NCBI GenBank assembly: GCA_937958785.1
Contig: CALGMY010000281.1
Coordinates: 1 to 8,389 of the forward strand
Direction: 5' to 3'
Source of the DNA: an uncultured Gammaproteobacteria bacterium
Lineage (GTDB): Bacteria > Pseudomonadota > Gammaproteobacteria > Steroidobacterales > GCA-2729495
Length of the DNA: 8,389 nucleotides
Part shown: piece after piece, positions 1-5,896 of the stretch
Layout: each line of letters starts with the position of its first letter
Position numbering within the stretch: the stretch's first letter is position 1
The notes under the pieces: generated by a model
What the model was told of the DNA's origin: nothing
The model's database searches: none
What the model saw: only the letters and a program-made list of their open reading frames with translations
Translations under genes and position numbers: made by a program

Positions 1-1
1 G

Positions 2-58
2 GGCCGGGAATTCCCGCAGCGAGCGTGTTCATCTAGCGAGCGAAGGGAAATCCCGGCC
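2..58. repeat. Long inverted repeat downstream of regA (REP partner or terminator)
   Basis: GGCCGGGAATTCCC at 2-15 is complementary to 45-58 at 13 of 14 positions, giving a long GC-rich stem around a 29-nt interior. The interior holds two direct copies of AGCGAGCG (18-25 and 35-42). It lies just downstream of regA in the direction of transcription and next to the REP-like unit, so it could be the second half of a composite REP element, a transcript 3'-end stabiliser, or both. Whether a T-run follows cannot be seen because the window ends. Confidence 0.5.
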
Positions 59-80
59 TCGCGCCGGTCGGCGCTCCTAC
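59..80 (-). repeat. REP-like palindromic unit (GTAGGAGC type) overlapping the regA stop
   Basis: Read on the minus strand it begins GTAGGAGCGCCG and ends CGGCGCGA. The palindromic core at 61-74 has arms GCGCCG and CGGCGC around two bases. The GTAGGAGCG...CGCGA layout resembles the repetitive extragenic palindromes widespread in gammaproteobacteria such as Pseudomonas and Xanthomonas relatives. The TAG of its GTAGGAG serves as the regA stop codon. Only one full unit is visible, so copy number in the genome is untested. Confidence 0.5.
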
Positions 81-607
81 TGGCGGACCGGGCGCTTCTG
101 GAGCTTGCGCTGGAGCGTGCGCCGGTGGATGCCGAGGGAGCGGGCCGTGGCGGAGATGTTGCCCTGGTTCTCGGTCAGCACCCGCTGGATGTGCTCCCAC
201 TCCACGCGTTTCACGCTGAGCGGCCGGGCGGCCACCGGCACGGGCTGGGCGGAGGGGGCGTCGGGCGCCATCAGCGCGCCGACGATGGCATCGATGTCCG
301 CGGGCTTGGTGAGGTACTGGCTGGCACCGAGCTTCACGGCCTCCACCGCCGTCGCAATGCTGCCGTAGCCCGTGAGGACCACGGTCCGGGCCGGACGCGG
401 GCCCCGGGTGAGGGCCGGGATCAGCGTGAGGCCGGAGCCGGTGCCGATGCGCAGGTCGACCACCGCGAGGTCGGGCGGCGACGTGGCGATCTCGGCGAGG
501 GCCTGCTCGCAGGACAGGGCCACCGTCACGTCGAAGCCGCGCCGGCGGAGCGCGGTCGCCAGCACCTCGCTGAACACGGGATCGTCTTCCACCACGAGCG
601 TCTTCAT
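77..607 (-). CDS. regA: RegA/PrrA-type redox response regulator with Fis-like HTH
   Basis: 176-residue regulator, the usual RegA/PrrA/ActR/RoxR length (about 180). The receiver domain (1-115) has Asp8/Asp9, phospho-acceptor Asp51 (VVDLRIGTGSGL), Thr79 (VVLTGYGSIATA) and Lys101 (YLTKPAD). A Pro/Ala-rich linker (about 115-130) leads to a Fis-type helix-turn-helix: VEWEHIQRVL (about 135-144), then GNISATARSLGIHRRTLQRK (149-168). The HRRTLQRKLQKRPVR ending is the most conserved part of this family and makes the assignment secure. Partners control respiration, carbon and nitrogen fixation or photosynthesis genes depending on the species; targets here are unknown. The start overlaps the regB stop by ATGA, and a strong GGAGG lies 7 nt upstream inside regB, so expression is coupled to the kinase. 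The TAG stop coincides with the first bases of the REP-like element. Confidence 0.95.
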   Translation of the reverse strand: MKTLVVEDDPVFSEVLATALRRRGFDVTVALSCEQALAEIATSPPDLAVVDLRIGTGSGLTLIPALTRGPRPARTVVLTGYGSIATAVEAVKLGASQYLTKPADIDAIVGALMAPDAPSAQPVPVAARPLSVKRVEWEHIQRVLTENQGNISATARSLGIHRRTLQRKLQKRPVRQ

Positions 608-1944
608 GCTGCATCCTCCGTCTGCCGTCCGGGGGCATGGGCCAGCGGCAGGCGCAACCGCACCGTCGTGCCCCCCTCGTCGTTGTTCGACGCCTCCAGG
701 CTGCCACCCGCCTGGGTGACCGCCGCATTAGACAGGAACAGGCCGAGGCCGAGCCCGCCCTCCTTGGTGGAGACGCCGAGCCGGTCGATGGCACCGGAGT
801 GCCGGCCGAGCTGTCCCTGCCGGAGGCCGCCGCCCCGGTCGATGACGTCGATCTCGAGGCCGGTGGCATCCCAGGCCGAGGTCACGCGCACGTCCCGGGG
901 CGAGACGTCTACCGCGTTGTGCAGCACGTTGAGCAGCGCCTGGCGCACGGTGCGCTCGACCACGAGTGATGGGGACGGGCCGGGCGTGGTGGGCGGCTCG
1001 ACCCGCACCTGGCTGCCCGGCCGCAGGTGGCGCACCTCGGCGACGGCCTGGCGCACGAACTGCTCGAGGGTCAGGCGCTCGGCGGTATCGGCGCGGGCGG
1101 CGCCGGCGGATGCCGAGATCACCGAGAGGGCTTCCTTGCAGCGGGCAATCTGGTCGCGAAGGATCGCGAGGTCCCGGTTGAGCGCGGGATGCGTGGCCGC
1201 CGGATACTCCCGCGCGATCTCGCCCGTGACCACCGCCATGGTCGCCAACGGGGTGCTGAGCTCATGGGCCGCCCCGGCCGCGAGTGTCGCCACCGCGAGC
1301 ACCCGCTCGTCCCGGAGCGCGGCCTCGCGCAACCGGGCGAGGTAGCCGTCCCGCTCCCGGACCGTGTGGGCCATGGCGGACACGAAGATGGCAATCAGCA
1401 GGCTGAGCACGATGAAGCCCACCCACATGCCGGCCGCGTGCAGGTCCATGGAGGCCCGGCCGCTCATGTTGATGAATTCCGGCACCTCGACCCGCCAGAG
1501 CATCAGCACCGTGTAGGCCAGCGCGCTGAGGCCGGCGAGCATCCAGGTGTAGCGCGGCGGCAGTGCGGCCGCCGAGATGATCATGGGCAGAACGAAGAAG
1601 TACACGAACGGGTTCGAGGCGCCGCCCGTGTAGTAGAGGATGCTGGTCAGCGCGAAGAGGTCCACGAGCAGCTGGATGAAGAACTCCCGGTCCGTCACCG
1701 GCTCCGATGCCTTGTGGCGGATCCACACCCAGAAGTTGAAGGCGACGAGGCCGATGACGATCAGGACCATCTGCAGTGCCGGGATGGGCAGTTGGTAGAT
1801 CTGTCGCGCGAGGAGCAGGCACAGGGCGGAGCCCGGCACCGCGATCATCCTTATCCAGATGAGCCGGCGGACGTTGAGACCCGACGACGGTCCCGGGGCA
1901 GGGACCGGGCTGGCCGTGGGCAGCGGCGCGGCAGTGGCGGTCAT
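604..1944 (-). CDS. regB: RegB/PrrB-type redox-sensing histidine kinase
   Basis: 446-residue membrane kinase of the RegB/PrrB/ActS/RoxS family, which signals the redox state of the quinone pool. The N-terminal hydrophobic domain (about 26-195) fits six helices. It includes GGASNPF (107-113), matching the GGxxNPF quinone-site motif of RegB. The kinase core has His227 in the H-box AAHELSTPLAT, N-box LLNVLHNA (337-344), G1 DRGGG (369-373) and G2 EGGLGLGLF (395-403). Cys269, 42 residues after the His, sits in QIARCKEAL and corresponds to the redox-active cysteine of Rhodobacter RegB (Cys265, 40 after its His). The start at 1944 is chosen because it gives a short leader before TM1; an upstream in-frame start at 2157 would overlap the preceding kinase gene and add a low-complexity Arg/Ala stretch. 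Its stop overlaps the regA start (ATGA). No senC/prrC gene lies between, unlike in Rhodobacter. Confidence 0.94.
   Translation of the reverse strand: MTATAAPLPTASPVPAPGPSSGLNVRRLIWIRMIAVPGSALCLLLARQIYQLPIPALQMVLIVIGLVAFNFWVWIRHKASEPVTDREFFIQLLVDLFALTSILYYTGGASNPFVYFFVLPMIISAAALPPRYTWMLAGLSALAYTVLMLWRVEVPEFINMSGRASMDLHAAGMWVGFIVLSLLIAIFVSAMAHTVRERDGYLARLREAALRDERVLAVATLAAGAAHELSTPLATMAVVTGEIAREYPAATHPALNRDLAILRDQIARCKEALSVISASAGAARADTAERLTLEQFVRQAVAEVRHLRPGSQVRVEPPTTPGPSPSLVVERTVRQALLNVLHNAVDVSPRDVRVTSAWDATGLEIDVIDRGGGLRQGQLGRHSGAIDRLGVSTKEGGLGLGLFLSNAAVTQAGGSLEASNNDEGGTTVRLRLPLAHAPGRQTEDAA
615..619 (-). promoter_or_regulatory. Strong Shine-Dalgarno for regA inside the regB 3' end
   Basis: GGAGG on the minus strand, with a 7-nt spacer to the regA ATG (607). 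It lies within the last codons of regB. Together with the ATGA overlap it fixes the regA start and suggests re-initiation plus independent ribosome loading, so the regulator can be made in excess of the kinase. Confidence 0.75.
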
Positions 1945-1976
1945 GGCGGCAGGTCCGGAAGCAGGCTGATGGCCCA

Positions 1977-1982
1977 ATTCTA
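1977..1982 (-). promoter_or_regulatory. Possible -10 element for regBA
   Basis: TAGAAT on the minus strand (5 of 6 matches to TATAAT), one of the few AT-rich spots in the 121-bp gap. A start about 7 nt downstream would give a leader of roughly 25 nt before the regB ATG. There is no recognisable -35, which would suit an activator-dependent promoter served by the half-site cluster 40-80 bp upstream. This is weak evidence on its own. Confidence 0.3.
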
Positions 1983-2020
1983 GGCGCCCCGGCCGGCCGG
2001 GCGTCTCGCGGATGTAACGA

Positions 2021-2042
2021 TTGCCGCGGGCCGACGCGGCAA
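2021..2042. repeat. Perfect 8-bp inverted repeat between the sensor kinase gene and regB
   Basis: Arms TTGCCGCG (2021-2028) and CGCGGCAA (2035-2042) flank six bases. It lies 23 nt past the stop of the upstream kinase gene on the minus strand. A transcript hairpin here would be stable, but only TCGTTACAT follows, not a U-run, so it is a poor intrinsic terminator. It overlaps the putative RegA site and may instead be part of that operator. Confidence 0.5.
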
Positions 2043-2050
2043 GTTGTCGC
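2036..2050. promoter_or_regulatory. Putative RegA/PrrA binding site upstream of regB
   Basis: The plus strand reads GCGGC-AAGTT-GTCGC and the minus strand GCGAC-AACTT-GCCGC. Both match the RegA/PrrA consensus GCGNC-N5-GNCGC, as I recall it from Rhodobacter, at all eight fixed positions. It lies 92 bp upstream of the regB start. Further half-sites, GCCGC (2023-2027), GACGC (2033-2037) and GCGGC (2056-2060), sit mostly at 10-bp steps. In DNA this GC-rich an exact match is expected once or twice per window by chance, so position and clustering carry the argument. Confidence 0.4.
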
Positions 2051-2065
2051 ATCGAGCGGCGGGGT

Positions 2066-3454
2066 CTACCCGGGGGTCCCGCCCGGCACGCCCGCCGGCA
2101 GCTCGAGCCGTGCCACGAGCCCCGGGTGGTTGTCCTCCAGCCGCAGGCTGCCGCCATGCAGTCGGGCCACGGCGGCCGCCAGGTTCAGGCCGAGGCCGGA
2201 CCCGTCCCGGGGCGGGGCATTGGCGAGCCGGACGAAGGGCTCGACCGCCCGGGCCCGGTCGCCCGCCGGGATGCCGGGGCCGGTGTCGGTCACCGAGATC
2301 TCCAGCCGGCCGTCGACGAACCGGGTGCAGAGGGCCACGCGGCCACCGGCCGGGGTGAACTTGAGGGCGTTGTCGATGAGGTTGGCCACCGCCTGGGCGA
2401 GCAGTTGCCGGTGACCCACCACCTGGCTGCCCGGAGTACAGCTGACGGTCAGCGCGATCCCCTGCTCCTCGGCCTGGGGCTGGTAGAGCTCGGCCAGTTC
2501 GTCGATCATCAGTTCGAGGTCCACGGGCCCGGGCCGGGCCCCGACGGTGCCACTCTCCGCCTCCGCAATCTGCAGGAGCGCGGTCAGCACCCGCTGCATC
2601 TGGTCCACGTCGCGGAGCAGCAGCTCGAGCGTCTCCCGGTCGGCGCCAGCGCCACCGGCAGGCGTGCCCTCCTCGGCCAGCGCCTGTTCCATGCGCAGGC
2701 GCATGCGATGCATGGGACTGCGCAGGTCGTGGGCCGCGCTGTGCAGGGACGTGCGCAGGATCTCGGTGGTCCGCGCGAGGCGGGCGAGCAGGCCGTTCAC
2801 CTCGTGGGCCAGCGTGTCGAACTCGTCGTCGTCGCCGGACTCCGGCAGGCGCCGCGCCAGGTTGCCCCCCACGATCTCCTTGCAGGTCCGGCTCACCGCG
2901 TCGACCCGGGTGAGGATACGCTGGCTCTGGCGGTAGCCGATGCCGAGCGCGATGAGCGTGACCAGCAGCGTACCGATGCCGGCCGCCACGGCGAAGCGCC
3001 GGCCGAGGTCCCGGCGGTCGGACAGGTCGGTGCCGACGAGCAGGCGCAGACCCGGGCCGGGCTCCTGGACCATGGCGCGCACGGGCCGGCGCAGCTCCTG
3101 GTCGCCCTCCATGACCTCGATCTCGAACTCTACCCAGCGCCCGTCCCGGCCCCGCATCACCGGCCAGGCCGGCAGGTTGCCGGCGATGACGAAGCCCTCC
3201 GCATCGGTCAGGAGGTACACCGCGTTGATGCGGCTGAAGGTCCGGTCCCGCAGGTCGAGCTCGGTGATGAGGCCGCGGGTGCCGCCCCGCCCGTAGGCCT
3301 CGAGGATGCTCAGCGCGTCCCGCTCGATGACGGCATCCACCTCGGCGTCGATGAACCGGGTGGTGAGCAGGTAGATGACGAAGACCAGGCCGACGAGCGC
3401 CGCGGCGAAGCTGGCCGCGTAGACGACCGACAGTCGCAGGGCCGAGGTACGCAA
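2066..3454 (-). CDS. HAMP-domain sensor histidine kinase, partner of the OmpR-type regulator
   Basis: 462-residue inner-membrane kinase. TM1 is about 9-31, a periplasmic sensor segment about 32-154 (no recognisable fold by eye), TM2 about 155-174 and a HAMP linker about 175-227. HisKA has His242 in SAAHDLRSP. The ATPase domain has N-box NLIDNA (358-363), G1 DTGPG (390-394), Phe407 and G2 GSGLGL (418-423). The start is TTG at 3454: the stop of the regulator (TGA) is followed by one base and then TTG, and the encoded LRTSALRLSVVYAASFA fits the usual beginning of such kinases. No nearer ATG or GTG gives a complete TM1. There is no separate Shine-Dalgarno sequence, so translation probably depends on termination of the upstream gene. 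It probably senses an envelope condition, given the adjacent protease gene; the ligand is unknown. The C-terminus ends in a short Gly/Pro tail. Confidence 0.92.
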   Translation of the reverse strand: MRTSALRLSVVYAASFAAALVGLVFVIYLLTTRFIDAEVDAVIERDALSILEAYGRGGTRGLITELDLRDRTFSRINAVYLLTDAEGFVIAGNLPAWPVMRGRDGRWVEFEIEVMEGDQELRRPVRAMVQEPGPGLRLLVGTDLSDRRDLGRRFAVAAGIGTLLVTLIALGIGYRQSQRILTRVDAVSRTCKEIVGGNLARRLPESGDDDEFDTLAHEVNGLLARLARTTEILRTSLHSAAHDLRSPMHRMRLRMEQALAEEGTPAGGAGADRETLELLLRDVDQMQRVLTALLQIAEAESGTVGARPGPVDLELMIDELAELYQPQAEEQGIALTVSCTPGSQVVGHRQLLAQAVANLIDNALKFTPAGGRVALCTRFVDGRLEISVTDTGPGIPAGDRARAVEPFVRLANAPPRDGSGLGLNLAAAVARLHGGSLRLEDNHPGLVARLELPAGVPGGTPG

Positions 3455-3455
3455 G

Positions 3456-4133
3456 TCAGTCGGCCCGCACGGTGTAGCCGGCGCCGCGCACCGTGTGGAT
3501 CAGCGGCCGGTCGAAGCCCTTGTCGATGGCCTGCCGGAGCCGGGACAGGTGCACGTCGATCACGTTGGTCTGGGGATCGAAGTGCAGGTCCCATACCCCC
3601 TCCAGCAGCATCGTGCGGGTCACCACCTGGCCCGCCCGGCGCAGGAGGAACTCGAGCAGCTTGAACTCCCGGGCGGTGAGGTCGATGCGGCGGCCGGCCC
3701 GGGTGACGGTCCGCGCGAGGACGTCCATCTCGAGATCGGCGAGGCGCAGCTTCGTCTCCGGCGCCGGGCCGCCCTGGCCCCGGCGCATCAGGGCCTCGAT
3801 GCGGGCCAGGAGCTCAGACAGGGCGAAGGGCTTGGTGAGGTAGTCGTCGCCGCCGGCGCGCAGGCCCTCGACCCGGTGGTCCACCGAGCCCAGCGCGGAA
3901 AGGATGAGGACCGGGGTGCGATTGCCCTGCTTGCGCAGCACCTCGATGATCGTGAGGCCGTCCAGGTGGGGCAGCATGCGGTCGGCGACGATGCCGTCGT
4001 ACGGGTGCTCCGTGGCCTGGAAGAGACCCTCCCGGCCGTCGGCGGCATGATCGACCCGGTAGCCGGCTTCGGTCAGCGCCTTGACCAGGTAGCCGGCGGC
4101 GTCCCTGTCATCCTCGATCAGCAGCAGGTTCAT
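3456..4133 (-). CDS. OmpR/PhoB-family two-component response regulator
   Basis: 225-residue DNA-binding response regulator. The receiver domain (about 1-118) has the acidic pair Asp8/Asp9, phospho-acceptor Asp51 (in VADRMLP), Ser79 and Lys101 (LTKPF). The winged-helix effector domain (about 127-224) has the usual TAREFKLLEFLLRR, the recognition-helix region TNVIDVHLSRLRQ and the terminal wing IHTVRGAGYTV. Length and architecture are standard for the family. The ATG at 4133 has a good ribosome site (AGGA, 7-nt spacer). The cognate kinase starts 1 nt after its TGA stop, so the two are surely co-translated. The Deg protease gene ends 63 nt upstream and may be in the same transcript or a regulatory target. 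The subfamily (CpxR-, CusR- or QseB-like) cannot be fixed by eye, so no gene symbol is given. Confidence 0.95.
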   Translation of the reverse strand: MNLLLIEDDRDAAGYLVKALTEAGYRVDHAADGREGLFQATEHPYDGIVADRMLPHLDGLTIIEVLRKQGNRTPVLILSALGSVDHRVEGLRAGGDDYLTKPFALSELLARIEALMRRGQGGPAPETKLRLADLEMDVLARTVTRAGRRIDLTAREFKLLEFLLRRAGQVVTRTMLLEGVWDLHFDPQTNVIDVHLSRLRQAIDKGFDRPLIHTVRGAGYTVRAD

Positions 4134-4140
4134 GGCGGAA

Positions 4141-4145
4141 TCCTA
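4141..4145 (-). promoter_or_regulatory. Ribosome binding site of the OmpR-type regulator
   Basis: TAGGA on the minus strand with a 7-nt spacer to the ATG at 4133. It supports that start and means the regulator does not depend on coupling to the protease gene. Confidence 0.55.
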
Positions 4146-4152
4146 GCAGCTG

Positions 4153-4179
4153 GCGGGACTGGCACCTGGCCAGTCCCGC
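4153..4179. repeat. Perfect 11-bp inverted repeat between the Deg protease gene and the response regulator gene
   Basis: Arms GCGGGACTGGC (4153-4163) and GCCAGTCCCGC (4169-4179) flank five bases. On the transcript it forms a very stable stem-loop, 17 nt after the protease stop and 7 nt before the regulator's ribosome-binding region. No U-run follows, so it is not a standard intrinsic terminator. It could attenuate read-through, protect the protease mRNA 3' end, or act as a DNA operator for the kinase/regulator pair. Confidence 0.6.
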
Positions 4180-4196
4180 GGGGGTCCCGGACGGTC

Positions 4197-5663
4197 CTAG
4201 CCGGAGATCGTGAGCGGCAGGAACAGCCGGGAGTCGTCCCGCTGGATGAGCAGCGCGACGGGCTCGTCCTTCGGCAGCTTGCGGGCCAGGCTGGCCAGCG
4301 CCTGGGGGGTGTCGACGCTGGCATCCCCGACCTTGAGGATGATGTCGCCCTCGCTGACGCCCGCCCGCGACGCCGGACCATCGGCCACGGCGACCACCAG
4401 GACGCCACCGGACTCGATTCCCGCCTGGGCGCGCTGCTCGGACGTCAGCGCGGCCACCTGCACGTTCAGGATGCCCGGCTTCCCGGCCTCCTCCGCGTTG
4501 GTCGCGACGATCTCGGCTTCTTCCGGCTTCAACGCGGCGACGGTCAGGTCGATGGTGCGGGCCTTGCGGTCGCGCCAGACCTTCAGCTCCACGCGGGTTC
4601 CCGGCCGGGTCTCGCCGACGAGCGGCGGCAGGTCACCGGACTGCGTGATCGGCCGTCCGTCGAACTCGAGGATCACGTCGCCCGCCTCGAGCCCTGCCCT
4701 GGCGGCCGGTCCACCACTCTCGACCTTGCCGACCAGCGCGCCCGCGGGCCGGTCCAGGCCGAAGGAGCGGGCCAGGTCGCCGGTGACGGACTGGATGCCG
4801 ACGCCGAGCCAGCCGCGCTCCACGCGGCCACTGGCGGCGAGCTGGCGCGCGACGCCGGAGGCGGTATTGATGGGGATCGCAAAGGACAGCCCCATGTAAC
4901 CGCCGCTGCGGCTGTAGATCTGGGAGTTGATGCCGATGACCTCGCCCGACAGGTTGAACAGCGGCCCGCCGGAATTGCCGGGATTCACCGCCACGTCGGT
5001 CTGGATGAAGGGCACGTAGTTGCCGTCGGGCAGGCTGCGGCCGACCGCGCTGACGATGCCCTGGGTGGCCGTGTGCTCGAGCCCGAACGGCGAACCGATG
5101 GCCAGCACCCAGTCGCCCACCTCGACGCCCGAGGAATCGCCGAGACGGACGGGCTCGAGGCCCTCGGCCTCGATCTTCAGCAGGGCGACGTCACTGGCCT
5201 TGTCGAGGCCGAGCACCTTCGCCGGCTTCTCGACGTTGTCGGCCAGCTTCACGATGATCTCGTCGGCACCGTCGACGACGTGGGCATTGGTGAGGATCTG
5301 GCCGTCGGCCGAGATGATGAAACCCGAACCGAGCGAATTGGCAGTGCGGGGACCGGGCATGGGCCGCGGGGTGCCCCGGAACTGCCGGAAGAACTCCTCC
5401 ATGCCCGGCGGCAGGCCGCGCGGGATGTCCCCGAAGGGGGCGGCGGCCCGCACCTCCTGGCGCGTGCTGATGTTGACCACGCTGGCCTGGTTGCGGCGGA
5501 TGATGGCCTTGAAGTCGGGCAGGCCACCGGGTTGCGCAGCCGGCGCGGCCGGGACCGGGGCCGGCTCGCCGGCGACGTCCGGTGTGGCGGCACCCGAGAG
5601 GGCGCTGCCGAGCCAGGCGGCCGCGGCAATCGCGACCACCACCAACGGGAGGGGGAAACGCAT
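4197..5663 (-). CDS. Deg/HtrA-family (DegQ/MucD-like) periplasmic serine endoprotease
   Basis: Envelope protease/chaperone that degrades misfolded periplasmic proteins. With the start at 5663 it has 488 residues, the usual Do-family length. Residues 1-26 form a hydrophobic signal peptide (MRFPLPLVVVAIAAAAW...). The trypsin-like domain has the full catalytic triad: His128 in TNAHVV, Asp158 in ASDVALL, Ser231 in GNSGGP. PDZ1 lies at about 275-375 and PDZ2 at about 390-488. The linker before SLGSGFI is moderate in length, more like DegQ/MucD than the long LA loop of E. coli DegP. No cysteines are present. ATG 5663 is chosen because it directly precedes the signal peptide and has AGGA 8 nt upstream; in-frame ATG codons at 5696 and 5801 would only add a polar leader in front of the signal. 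The gene is followed 63 nt later by a response regulator and a sensor kinase, suggesting an envelope-stress unit (inference). Confidence 0.94.
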   Translation of the reverse strand: MRFPLPLVVVAIAAAAWLGSALSGAATPDVAGEPAPVPAAPAAQPGGLPDFKAIIRRNQASVVNISTRQEVRAAAPFGDIPRGLPPGMEEFFRQFRGTPRPMPGPRTANSLGSGFIISADGQILTNAHVVDGADEIIVKLADNVEKPAKVLGLDKASDVALLKIEAEGLEPVRLGDSSGVEVGDWVLAIGSPFGLEHTATQGIVSAVGRSLPDGNYVPFIQTDVAVNPGNSGGPLFNLSGEVIGINSQIYSRSGGYMGLSFAIPINTASGVARQLAASGRVERGWLGVGIQSVTGDLARSFGLDRPAGALVGKVESGGPAARAGLEAGDVILEFDGRPITQSGDLPPLVGETRPGTRVELKVWRDRKARTIDLTVAALKPEEAEIVATNAEEAGKPGILNVQVAALTSEQRAQAGIESGGVLVVAVADGPASRAGVSEGDIILKVGDASVDTPQALASLARKLPKDEPVALLIQRDDSRLFLPLTISG

Positions 5664-5892
5664 GTCCAGGATCCTGTGAGCGGGATGGTTTGGCATCGGA
5701 GTGTGTGACACCGACGGGCGACGGGGTTGTCGCGCCGGGTCCAGGGGACGGAAACCCGGCTTCGCTGCCTGCCGCCCGCCGGTGCCACCGGGGATCGTCA
5801 CGGCTGCCTGGCGAGAGGGGTGGCTCGTCCAGGCACGGGGCCATGGTGGCGCCCGCAGCCTCGCGGCACCGTGTCGGGCAACTTAAGATTTC
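5664..5892 (-). promoter_or_regulatory. Intergenic region with the presumed Deg protease promoter
   Basis: 229 bp between the stop of the lipoprotein dehydrogenase and the protease ATG. It must contain the promoter unless the genes are co-transcribed. I see no clear sigma-70 -35/-10 pair, no convincing sigma-E (GAACTT...TCTGA) or heat-shock promoter, and no small ORF I would defend. AGGA at 5672-5675 (minus) is the likely ribosome site. A GTGT-G-ACAC inverted repeat (5703-5711) lies 40-48 bp before the start and could be an operator, but it is short. Confidence 0.4.
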
Positions 5893-5896
5893 TTAA
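5883..5896. repeat. AT-rich inverted repeat at the stop of the lipoprotein dehydrogenase gene
   Basis: TTAAGA (5883-5888) and TCTTAA (5891-5896) flank two bases. The TAA stop lies within the right arm. In DNA near 70 % G+C, a 14-bp block with only two G/C pairs stands out. As RNA the stem is weak with a tiny loop, so it is not a terminator; a DNA-protein site or UP-like element for the downstream protease promoter is more likely. Confidence 0.4.

Noticed and set aside
604..2157. Longer RegB starting at 2157
   Set aside because: It would overlap the end of the preceding kinase gene and add about 71 Arg/Gly/Ala-rich residues with no family counterpart. ATG 1944 directly precedes the membrane domain.
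2021..3664. Long open frame (547 codons) on the plus strand opposite the sensor kinase gene
   Set aside because: Same reasoning: it lies opposite a complete histidine kinase and has no family resemblance. Its start lies in the regB upstream gap without a ribosome site.
3495..5708. Very long open frame (737 codons) on the plus strand opposite the protease and regulator genes
   Set aside because: It is antisense to three genes with clear motifs. Its translation is low-complexity (Gly, Arg, Asp, Val, His rich), shows no domain, and is the usual third-position shadow of GC-rich coding DNA.
4197..5801. Longer Deg protease starting at 5801 or 5696
   Set aside because: Both put a polar leader in front of the signal peptide and lack a ribosome site; ATG 5663 has AGGA at a proper distance and starts the signal peptide.
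5863..5877. RegA-like site GCGGC-N5-GTCGG upstream of the protease gene
   Set aside because: One of the eight fixed positions is wrong, and in DNA of this composition such near-matches are common; there are no neighbouring half-sites.
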